Shown one piece after another: positions 54,822-64,000 of a stretch of 64,000 nucleotides of DNA (position 1 is its first letter; each line of letters begins with the position of its first letter). The notes beneath the pieces were generated by a model, which had not been told where the DNA came from, ran no database searches, and was given only the letters and a program-made list of their open reading frames with translations. A program made the translations under genes and the position numbers. Origin of the DNA: Paraphoma chrysanthemicola (taxonomy: Eukaryota > Ascomycota > Dothideomycetes > Pleosporales > Phaeosphaeriaceae); NCBI GenBank assembly GCA_020744225.1, contig JAGMWG010000008.1, positions 868,001 to 932,000 of the forward strand, read 5' to 3'.

Positions 54822-56506
54822 ATGGCGACCACACAACCTGCGCTTGTGCCAGCGGAGTCATCAATTTTTTCACTTCGGACGATAGGTGCACTGGTCGCTG
54901 TGTATCTTGTATTCAAGATCGCTCAGGCAGTGTACAATGTCTCGCCTTTTCATCCGCTGAGTGCGTTTCCGGGGCCAAAACTTGCGGCCGCAACATATGT
55001 GCCGGAGTTTTGGCACGATGTTGTGAGGTTTGGGTGCTATACCAAGGAGATTAGGAAGATGCATGAGAAATATGGTACGTCAAATCGAGGCACAAACAAC
55101 TTCGACGGTGGAAGATTGATTGTATGTAGGTCCCATTGTGCGCATCAGCCCAAACGAACTGCACTGCAATGACATCGCATTCGCAGAAGAGATCTACGCT
55201 GTCGCAGGTCGGAAACGCGACAAGCCACTTCACCAGATCAATGGGTCTGCGCTTGGATCGTCTGGGTTCGGGACTGTGGATCATGATTTACATCGTCTTC
55301 GACGTGTCCCATTAGCGAAATTCTTCTCCCGCAGCATGATCGCGCTGCTCGAACCCGAAATCCAGCTCTTAGTCCAGAAACTCTGTTCCAAGCTTCTCAG
55401 ACAGTCAGGCGAGGGAAAGGCATTTGACATCACTATGGCATACAGCTGCTTTACGACGGACGCGATTAGCGGATACAGTTTCGGCCAGTCTCTTGGCCTA
55501 CTCGACCAAGAAAGCTGGTATCCCAACTTCCGAGAGCCAACTGCTGCCATACTCCAGCCTGTTTTCGTGTTTCGATTCTTTCCGTGGACGAAGAAGAGCG
55601 TGGGACTTGGAAAATGGTTCGTCGATTACATGCCTACGGATATTGGGATGATGGTACGCACGCTACAGATTGATATGCCTACGCGCGTGCTACAAGCAAA
55701 AGCAGATCATGACGCGGGAGTTATATACGATCGACCAACAATCTTTGCCGAGCTGTTGAAGAGTGACTTGGAGGTCTTGGAGAAGGAGCCGCAGAGGCTG
55801 GCTGACGAGGCTGCAGCGGTGGTGGGTGCAGGAACAGAAACGACGAGTTGGGCGCTGAGCGTTATGACGTACCATCTATTGACGAAGCCGGAATTGCTGG
55901 CCAAGCTAACAAAAGAGCTGACAACCGTGGTTGGTAATCCGAATCAACTGCCAGCGTGGCCAGTGCTGGAAGCGTTGCCGTACCTTGGGGCAGTCATCCA
56001 GGAGGGTTTGAGACTGTCGTATGGGGTGTCGAGTCGAACTGCGCGGATCCCGACAGAGGAGAACCTCATCTACCGTGGCGAATGGAACAAGAAGCCCGTT
56101 GAGCACATCTTACCCAAGGGCTATGCGGTAGGCATGTCATCCGTCATCTCGCATCACGACGAGCGTGCGTTCCCAAATTCTTACGAATTCATCCCGGAGC
56201 GGTGGCTGGATGAGAATAACCAAAGAAGGAAAGAAGTCGAGCGCAGTTCGTTTGCCTTTTCAAAAGGTAGCCGGGGCTGCTTGGGAATGAAGTAAGTCGA
56301 TTGTGCAGTCTGATAGACTGAAGGCTCTACTGACGTTTCACAGTCTTGCTTTGTGTGAATTACATCTTTGCCTCGCAGGCTTGGTCCTAAGAGTCCTGCC
56401 ACACATGCGACTTCATGATACCACGGAGGAGGATTTGGCGTACGATCATGATATGTTTATACCGATGACGAAGCACAACCGTGGAGTACGAGTAACAATC
56501 GAGTAG
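54822..56506 (+). CDS. Cytochrome P450 monooxygenase
   Basis: Three exons, 54822-55074, 55130-56291 and 56344-56506, give 525 aa. An N-terminal ER anchor (IGALVAVYLVFKIAQAVY) is followed by the proline-rich FPGPKLAA. The I-helix oxygen-binding motif is VGAGTETTSW, the K-helix ExxR is QEGLRLSYG, and PERW follows. The haem-binding loop FSKGSRGCLGMN has its Cys thiolate and is split by the last intron just after GM. Overall it looks like the fungal CYP superclass that includes trichodiene and isotrichodermin oxygenases. It would hydroxylate a small lipophilic substrate with a P450 reductase partner. No terpene or polyketide synthase is visible nearby. Confidence 0.95.
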
Positions 56507-57740
56507 TGGAGCGAAGGGATCCTGTAGATAGCCATCGGTCCGATTCGATTGTAGGGATGGTTTAAGATCGATAGTGTCCGACGATGACCCGGCGATAGAG
56601 CAATGTTACCAACTAACAGGGGAATTCCATCGTGATCTGACAACGGAACTGTGCACCCATGTGCATTCCCACGTGCATTTACGATCGTAATATTTCAGCA
56701 CGGTGTGTCTTTACGCGGCAATCGACAAATTCTACGCACAACCTACCTGTAAATCCGTGTACTTAAGGATTAAGCATATCAAGCTTTAAGCCCGAGCAAG
56801 TTCGATAGCCCAAAGACGAAATGTGTATTCCGATAGCAGATTGCACGAGCAACATTATACGCGACAAGGCTGTTGTCAGCGTAGAATTTCGTTGATCCTG
56901 CAGAATTTTTTTCGTTTGTGAAGGGTCTGCTTCGTGTGAATACAATCTTTCCTGCACAACAGAGCGCGAACCTAGCTTTGCAGTCTTTTCATACTTCGCA
57001 TTAAAATGCGCATTTTTCGTGGTTTATACAGATACACTGTGTTCCCATATAAGGACAGATATCAGCTAGGAGCTAATGACTCTACAATCTTCTCGATGGT
57101 TCCGATTGTTGGCCCAAGTTCAGAAGTTCTCGAGTCAATTTGTCGGACCGAAGATTGACGATGGCCGCTGCGAGTCACGACCAAGTCCTAGCGTGCTTTG
57201 CAGCCCCGCACAATCCTCCGCTGTAACAGTAGTGACATAACTGTGGATCTTCAATGTCCCGAGTCCCCTGTTTTTTTCCCGTTGCAGATCCACACTCGGC
57301 CCGTGCAGCCACAGTCGCCGTTCACATGTCCGCGCGTGCTTAGGCAAAATGAGGCCAAGTAGCATTAGGACCAATGTGCCCGAACCAGCGTAGCAAGGTC
57401 CAGACTGGTATGATCAAGGGGACTGTGGAGTCAATTAGCACATCAACAGGGACATGGGTTTTCCACAGGATGGCAAATGCCATGATGTTTCGCGACCCGC
57501 CTGGGGGCCGGGGTGGAAGGGAGGAATTCTAACGACGTCGTTGAAGGTTAACCGCGATATCCTTTCCGCCATCCCCATTGCTTCTCCCTAGTCCTTCGAT
57601 AATCGCTCCGATCGAAACTCAACAACAGTTCCGCAAGTGTTCTGGATTTCAGTATAAAGACGAGGGTGCTTCTCGAGTTCTTGAGCCTCGTTTCCGTTTC
57701 GAGATCGTGGAACTTCGAAGTCGGGCCGGCTGCGAACACG
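56507..57740. other. 1.2-kb spacer, no supported gene
   Basis: Partly AT-rich near 56690-57060. No convincing ORF or repeat. The right end holds the promoter of the rhodopsin-like gene. Confidence 0.5.
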
Positions 57741-58930
57741 ATGGAGAGCAATGTCGATCCTGCTGCACGAACGATCACCCCAGATGGTCTGCCGCTCGCG
57801 ATTCTTACGCTTTCAAGCGTCTTTGTTGTTCTTTCTATAATCGCTGTATCTTTGCGATCCTACATTCGATGCGTGAAAGGAACTTTTGGACTGGACGATG
57901 CGTTCATGGTGGCAGGATGCGTAGGCTTTCTGAATTAGCCTTTCGAATAGCTACTGATCTCTCTCAGGTCGTTTATACCACGGCGTCCGGCCTCGCAATT
58001 TACGGGGTCCTTGTCGGCCTTGGACGACTTTCGAAGGATCTGAATCTGTGGCAACAAAGCGAAGCGATGAAGTACTACATCATCTGGATCTTGACTTACG
58101 TTCTCGCTCTTGCGACAGTCAAATCGTCGATATGTATCACAATTATGCGCATTGCTTCGACTAAGATCAATCTACGAATAACCGTGTACGTCCTTCTGGC
58201 GGTGACCTGGGCCTCGTTCTTCATCACCTTCATCGGCACACTTTTGTACTGCCGACCAGTACGCGCGATCTGGACACCTACATTGATATTGAGCGGGGAG
58301 GGGACGTGTGCTTCGGTCGACACTTTCGTGATAATTGGCCATGTGGCAACCGTAAGCACGATTGCAACAGATCTTGCTTTGGTTGTCGTGCCAGCCATCA
58401 TCCTATGGAACACCCAGATGAAGAGACAGGCCAAGCTGCAAGCCTTTGGGTTGCTATCATTCGCAAGTGTGGCTTCCATCATAACCATGGTGCGGATACC
58501 ATACGTGAACAAATTTGAGGGGATGGTAGATTTGCCTGTAAGTCTTTGACGTCGCCAGAGTTGCACTTGGTCTCCCTACTGATAGAGTTCGCAGTTTTGG
58601 GTGTCGCATACCATGTTGTGTTCAAATATCGAAACCGGAATCGGCTGTATTGCGTCCTCGGTGCCTTCGCTAAGGCATTTCTTCCGCTACAATGCAGGCG
58701 AGAGTAATTCTGGAGGACCTTCAGCCGGTAGGCCGAGTGGAGGTATTAAGACAATCAGCCAGCAAAGGGTTCGCAAACCTGAAGACAACTGGGAAATGTT
58801 GCATGATGGAGATTCAGATCGAAGTGTCGCGCCCATTCATCCCAAGGGCATTCAAGACCGGGCATACGAAGTAGATATCGAGATGAAGGGCCTTGAAAGA
58901 GAAGGCAATAGGACCGCATATGCTTTGTAG
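57741..58930 (+). CDS. Rhodopsin-like seven-helix membrane protein
   Basis: Three exons, 57741-57920, 57968-58537 and 58595-58930, give 361 aa. Helix 1 is LAILTLSSVFVVLSIIAVSL, then the loop GTFGLDDAFMVAGC with its family-typical acidic pair. Further helices follow, with a loop Cys in LLYCRPVRAIWTP and GTCASVDTF, which may form the extracellular disulfide. The last helix is FWVSHTMLCSNIETGIGCI. The C-terminal 70 residues are hydrophilic and cytosolic. The family (fungal rhodopsin-like / PTH11-related) is widespread in filamentous ascomycetes and mostly uncharacterised; some members sense host or surface cues. A retinal lysine is not obvious, so light sensing is not implied. Confidence 0.85.
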
Positions 58931-60388
58931 TGTCGAGTATCTTTGTGTATATCATGTCCAGTTCCAACACATCCCATCAGGACCAGATTGTCTTCGTCTC
59001 CTCGCGTCTTTCGTGAGAGCGTCCTCAGCTTCAGCTTTGCAGCAGTTTTTCACAAGCTCGCGTATACGGCCCCATGTCGAGATCTCAGGAATCAGACTGG
59101 GTATCGGCCACCGCAACACAGCCTTGGAATTTGTGCACGATTATGGGAAGTATCAGCTCCAAAGGCCAGCAGTGGCAGCTGCCAGAAGAACGAACCGGGA
59201 GTGATACTGAGGAATTAGCACAGGAAAGTTTCATGCGCAAGGATTGATTGTCGGGTGATTTGGAGGCGCGACGGCGCGGAGGCAGGGTGGTTGGTGTTCA
59301 ATTGCAAGATCGAGTCTGTGGGATACTAAGTGACCGTGTGCGGTGCGAACTTGACCTGATATTCTCGTTGCAGTGTCCTCGCTCGCGAGCTCATTCTTCC
59401 ATCAATCCCGAAGCAAATACCGCCCACCAATAGCCCTCCATGGGCACACAAGCCTTTTGATCCTTATAATAATAAGTCCAGCACATTTTGGCGTCTCCAA
59501 CTTTAATGGCTGCCGTCTTCGATCACGCAGAACGTGGTCGGTTGGAGGACGTTCCTTTAGGGTCGTCTTGCAACCACCACGAGAAATATATGACCCTGAC
59601 ACATGGCCACTCGATGATCTAAAATATGCAGTATGTAGATCGCGCACTCGAGAAACATGCGGCTGCAAGCTCCTTCAGTAGCGCCCCTGGGCAGCTGTGT
59701 TGGTGTATGGCACGGCAACCGGAGAGGCATAACTACCGCAAAGCCAGGAGCCAAATGACTTGATGAACGATACAGCAACCCCGCTCAGCGCTGCAAGAGT
59801 CTTCACGCCACACAGCTTCACAAAGGATGACGCCTCGAGGAGGCTGAAGTTAGTGAATACTACTAGGTAACGTTTGGCAAGAAGTAGAATGCCGCGGCAA
59901 GAGCTCGAGTGACTAGTCTAGCGGAGAATTCTTTGTGGATGTGTATCGTTCCATATTTAAGAGTCCAGAGACGGGATGAGACAGCTATGTGATATTGTGC
60001 CGGCAATATCTCAAGCAAAGACGCAGTGAAGTTTTGTCAAGCTTTTCAATTTTATGTGCCCATCGGTCTAGGACGGCAGTCCCAAATCACCGCATCATAT
60101 CACCGCATTGCCATGAGTCTCGCCTTGTGAAAGGGTGGTCGCAGTCTGACACAGAACAGAAACCAATCTTCTATGAAACCTAGTTCTACCGGGGTATATA
60201 ATCCGACGTGAGTACTATAGAGTCGCCGTAAGTAACGTGTGCAGCGATCAAATGTAAGAGCGTACAGTCGACCAACTGGTCGAGAACAGACCGAAACGAT
60301 TTTGGTTTTAGGATATGTACAAGAAAAATAAGCATGGCAACACGGTCGCGCATTACGCCGCAGGGAAGCTGATCAGATACGTCCACCA
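58931..60388. other. 1.5-kb convergent spacer, no supported gene
   Basis: It lies between the ends of the two rhodopsin-like genes. Short ORFs only. One exact TACGCCGCA copy occurs at 60355-60363 near the 3' end of the second gene. Confidence 0.5.
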
Positions 60389-61519
60389 TTACACCTGCGA
60401 GTCAACTGCAATTGTTGTCCGAACGGTGACTTGGCCTGTGAGCTGCTCCTTGGAGTCGTTCTTCTCCGATGGCGTGTCATTTTGATTCGAGGAGCCAACA
60501 CTCTTCGCTGAGCTTCCGGATCGCCTCGAGCGGACCAAGGTTCTAGCGTAAACATACGAGCTAGACTCTTTAAATGACTTCATAAGGCGGGGGAGGATTG
60601 GCATGCAGCAGACGATAAGTCCAATGTTGATCTCCAGCACGGTGCAGATAAAAAGTGGCGACACCCACCAACTGACATCGTTGAGGTGTGAGCGTTGCAT
60701 GATGCGAATGACAAGACCTGCGATACCGGCTCCACACGCACTGTGAGTGTTGTCAGTAAAGTCCGAAGTTCGTATGGAAACATTCACTTACAGAAGACCT
60801 GCAGAGAAGACAGCAAGAACGCCGATCTTTCGCTTCACGTCCATATGCAAGTTCCAGACCGCAAGACACGGAATCGCGAGAATGTATAAGTCGCTTACGA
60901 CGTTGATGGCGCTCGCAACCAACGCAATCGTGGTGGTTGTCCCACTGCATTTGACATACTCCAGTGCATTTTCTGTAGTGCACAGCGCCATGGCTACAAT
61001 TGTCGCAACACCGTGGACCAAGACCGTAGTCAAGATGCCAAAATAGACCATAATGCGGAGGTAGCGATACACGCCAAATAAGCGGAGGTACAAACACAAA
61101 ATCGCGATCTTCGTGCAGCTGATGGTCACGCCGTGCAGGTCGTAAATCGCTTGTAGGGAGTTGAACGTATCCGGCTTGAGAAACACCGAGATTGGAGTGT
61201 CCCATTGATGGCTTCCGAGTCCGGCGTCGAAGACAAAAATTATCAGTCCGACGTAGCCGATGGCAAGCAATGCACCGAGGACGCAGAAGAAGTCATCCCA
61301 GCCGACTTGCTTGAGGATGAAGATTTTGGTGTTCATCCGTAATACTAAGAAGACGAGCATGAAGGCTGTGAGGACTGCGCAGGTGACAATCGAGCCGTGT
61401 GCTCTTGACGCGGGATTGATGAAGTCTGGTATGACGCCTGGAGGGGGCATGGCGGCGGGAGTTTTGGTCATGTCCATGGTGGACGGATCAATTTGGCTAA
61501 AATCCATGCTGCCCGGCAT
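60389..61519 (-). CDS. Rhodopsin-like seven-helix membrane protein
   Basis: Two minus-strand exons, 61519-60792 and 60740-60389, give 359 aa across a 51-nt intron. The first 45 residues are Met/Pro-rich and soluble. Helix 1 is VTCAVLTAFMLVFLVLRM, followed by VGWDDFFCVLGALLAIGYV, the WDD loop typical of the family. The later SWWVSPLFICTVLEINIGLI matches the last-helix pattern of its convergent neighbour. The C-tail is Ser/Thr/Lys-rich. Similarity to the neighbour at 57741-58930 is at family level only, so this is not a recent tandem copy. Function is unknown; a plasma-membrane sensor is the usual guess. Confidence 0.85.
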
Positions 61520-62067
61520 GATGAAGAATGCTGTGATGGGAGAATTCCGATTTGCGGCTGAGGTGATAACCCTAAGGAGGTTGATGGGCGACGACCTCGG
61601 GACAGAGGAGACGTTCAGACTCTGAGTCGGTGGTAGGTGAGAAACACGGAAGCTTTCCTAGAGCGGGAGCTTGGTTGGGTGGAGAGATGGCAGACCCAAA
61701 GTGAGTGAGACGAAGGCTCAAGATATGGCCAGGACAGCTGCACATTGCGACCTAATATGGCCTCACACGGCCATGTGCATTAACGGTGGTGCAAAGCAGT
61801 AAGCCTCCGGGCTGAAGACGTCGGGCTAGTCACCCTGACCATTCCGGTATCCCACAGTAGTAGTGGTTGTGAAGTGTCCGCGGTGCTTATTGGTCGACGA
61901 TTTAGCGTGATGCAGGTCAGACGCCACACATGCGCTTCGGACTCCGACACAAGTTACTAGCTAGGGATATACATTACAGGCATGTACAACTGTGCAACGA
62001 GATGATTGAATTACCGCACTGCATGATACGACTAGATTGCGGGGACTACTAAGGCTACTATGGTACT
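61520..62067. other. 548-bp spacer, nothing seen
   Basis: Promoter of the leftward rhodopsin-like gene and 3' region of the leftward SnoaL-like gene. Confidence 0.5.
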
Positions 62068-62682
62068 TCAAGAAAAAATGGTCAAATCCCCCACCCACGG
62101 TCCCTGGTACTCCTCATTAGCTTCGTGTCCAAAGACTGAATCCGAGCGCGGAACCTACCATAAATACTTGGTCACGAGAGACTATCTTCCATTTTCCACT
62201 TGCCTGTGGCGCGAGTTCGTCTATGTACTTGCCCCATGAGGACACTGATCCAGTTTTGTTTCCGGTCCCAAAGAACGTCGCTGTGAAGTAGGTTGTGACT
62301 CTTGCGCCGTTTGTTTGGTCCTCAATGTGTTGTGTAGTCAAAGCATGTTGATGGTTGACGTTCGCAAGGCTTCACACGCGGTTCAATCAGCGGCATCTCA
62401 ATTACTGTCGAATTGCACGTACCTGGTTCGGAGGAAGTCTTGTATCGCAGGGATACCGTTCAGCAACACTTTCCCGTCTTGACCCGTATAATTGGCTACG
62501 ACATCTTCTGTAAATATGTCTCCGAGCGCGCTCAAGTTTTGGTTGTCGATCTCAATCGCATACTTTGCAAGTACGTTCCGAACGGCGAGTGCGCGATCAG
62601 CGCTGCCCGGAGCCTCTTGCGAAACAACGAATGAGAGGCATAACAAAAATGCGAAAATGATGCTACGGGCGATTGCAAGCAT
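62068..62682 (-). CDS. Secreted SnoaL-like protein
   Basis: Three minus-strand exons, 62682-62423, 62369-62159 and 62103-62068, give 168 aa. It has a signal peptide (MLAIARSIIFAFLLCLSFVV). The mature part reads as an NTF2/SnoaL fold: VRNVLAKYAIEIDNQNLSAL, then GDIFTEDVVANYTG, AIQDFLRTSLANVNHQHALT, VTTYFTATFFGTG and WKIVSRDQVFMGPW. The 36-nt last exon gives GPWVGDLTIFS, the expected end of the last strand; reading through would give an unrelated tail. Family members include polyketide cyclases and many uncharacterised secreted proteins. It may act in a biosynthetic pathway with the oxidases nearby, but that is speculation. Confidence 0.85.
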
Positions 62683-63252
62683 ATTGGTCAAGATAGACAA
62701 TGATTTAGGTTTTCCGGGCTTTCGGTCTCCGGCTGCACAGTAGAAGTACCCGTCAAATATGTCGCTGCCTCTATCACACCGCAACGCAGCCTAATTTTTG
62801 GAATGAGGCTTATTCATTCCCAAGCCTTGCTGTCAATATGTGTCGGGTACCGAAGCTAGCTGCAGGCTGAAGGATGGTGGGGACGGTGGCTTAGAACGGC
62901 TCGGGACTAATTATAGCGGGATCGCGGGTGGATATCATTAGCGCGTGCACGCTAATAGCTGCGCTGCACTACATTTCAAGAGTGATGCACAATGGGCGAA
63001 CTACGTCGCCAAAGATTGGAGCTGGATTGACAGACCGTATGATTGATGATCAATCAAAGGGCGGGGAGGGGTGCAGGATGCAAACGGGCTAGCGTGCCTG
63101 GCCCGTGCGATGGCAAACACCCGCGCCTCACCCTTGTACAGTTGCCCACTCCACACCTTCAAGAATCGTACATACTTGTATCTGCCTCTCTCGCAATCAT
63201 ATCAGAGCCCACGACAGCTTCCTTTGCACATGAGGTCTCGCTCCAGTGCATT
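62683..63252. other. 570-bp divergent promoter region
   Basis: It separates the leftward SnoaL-like gene and the rightward flavin monooxygenase. The two could share regulation. No gene inside. Confidence 0.5.
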
Positions 63253-64000
63253 ATGAATCCAGATCTTCTTGACGTCGTTGTCATCGGAGCAGGTATGACC
63301 AAATCGGAGTGTCCTTGCACACTCGCTAACCACTTCCAGGCCTCTCCGGCCTTGCAGCTGCACGATTCTATCTTGATGTTCACCCAGAAAAGCACGTCTT
63401 GATATTGGAGAAAGAGCAATCCGTCGGTGGGCCTTGGGGAAGGAGCCGAATATACCCAGGATTCTGGTCCCAAAGCGGCATTCGCATGTCAGGCTTCTCA
63501 GATATTCCTCTGACTGTGCCGCAAGACGCTGAGGTGTTCAACGACATTTTCGAGGCGAAATATGTGACCGATTACTTGGAAAACTATCTCGACAACCATG
63601 TATACTCAGGAACTCCGTTGCGCGAGCGCGTAAGGACAGGTTTCGCTGTCGCAAGAGTCGATAAAGTGCACGATATCTGGACCGTTGAGGGTGCCCTTCT
63701 CGCAGATGGCGTCCAACAACGCTTCAAAACTAAGCGAATCATCATCGCCACCGGCATGACTTCTGCCCCAAGAATGCCGAAGTTCGTGAGGCAGGAGCAG
63801 TTTGGCGGCCCCATATTGCACCAAAAAGATTACGGCCAATTCCTGTCTGAGCGACCATCAGATCACCGAAAAGTCGCCGTGTTAGGTGCCGGCAAGTCCG
63901 CTGCTGATATTGTGTATGGTCTTGTGAAGGCAGGTAACGAGGTCCATTGGATAATCCGGAAGTCTGGCAAGGGCCCGGGTGCTTTCACAAATCCTGCAGA
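63253..64000 (+). CDS. Flavin-containing monooxygenase (partial, cut by window end)
   Basis: Exons 63253-63292 and 63340-64000 are visible; the 3' part lies beyond the window. The 47-nt intron (GTATGA donor, GCTAAC branch, CCAG acceptor) splits the FAD-binding motif, restored as DVVVIGAGLSGLAAARFYL. The following LILEKEQSVGGPWGRS is typical of FMO-like enzymes. A second nucleotide-binding motif, VAVLGAGKSAADIVYGLV, would bind NADPH, and IIIATGMTSAPRMPKF is the ATG-containing linker. It would insert oxygen into a soft nucleophile or carry out a Baeyer-Villiger-type step. About 235 residues are visible; related enzymes usually have 450-600. Confidence 0.92.

Noticed and set aside
57741..61519. 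The two rhodopsin-like genes as a recent tandem duplication
   Set aside because: They share only family-level motifs, differ in intron positions and face each other; the sequences are too different for a recent copy.

Overview
The window reads as nuclear DNA of a filamentous ascomycete (Pezizomycotina, probably a dothideomycete; the class is an impression from gene content, not a computed placement). Genes are compact and mostly have one to three short introns (about 45-120 nt) with GTRNGT donors and CTAAC/CTGAC branch sites. They lie on both strands with 0.1-2.9 kb spacers, with no operons and no prokaryotic signals. I rebuilt exon-intron structures by hand; in the complete multi-exon models the exons join in frame to a stop. 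I saw no tRNA, rRNA or CRISPR.

Layout. 0.4-7.4 kb: an M20 amidohydrolase, two damaged-looking hypothetical genes and an MFS transporter. 10.3-12.8 kb: a ferric-reductase-like flavocytochrome. 13.8-24.9 kb: a BLOC-1-like small subunit, an F-box protein, a cupin protein, the actin nucleation factor WASP/Las17 and a Zn2Cys6 regulator. 25.9-30.3 kb: 2-methylcitrate dehydratase, an F-box protein and an Ayr1-like reductase. 30.7-36.7 kb: three predicted secreted proteins of unknown function (544, 147 and 529 aa) whose intergenic DNA repeats a TACGCCGCA motif; this is the most unusual part. 37-40.6 kb: an intact F-box gene, an AT-rich island, and a decayed truncated tandem copy of that F-box gene. 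41.4-48.5 kb: a methyltransferase, an Msc7-like aldehyde dehydrogenase containing a 7-nt exon, a glutamine-synthetase-family enzyme and an SDR. 50-56.5 kb: ribosomal protein eL43, a divergent F-box gene, a GPI-type PEBP-like protein and a cytochrome P450. 57.7-64 kb: two rhodopsin-like 7-TM proteins, a secreted SnoaL-like protein and a flavin monooxygenase cut by the window end.

How the genes relate. Housekeeping genes (eL43, WASP, methylcitrate dehydratase) are mixed with accessory genes. Four intact F-box genes and one F-box pseudogene show local expansion. The aldehyde dehydrogenase and glutamine-synthetase genes end 77 bp apart and may share amine or aldehyde metabolism. P450, SnoaL-like protein and flavin monooxygenase at the right end could be the edge of a biosynthetic cluster, but no backbone synthase is visible here. 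The secreted trio with its shared motif is the best candidate for an undescribed co-regulated system.
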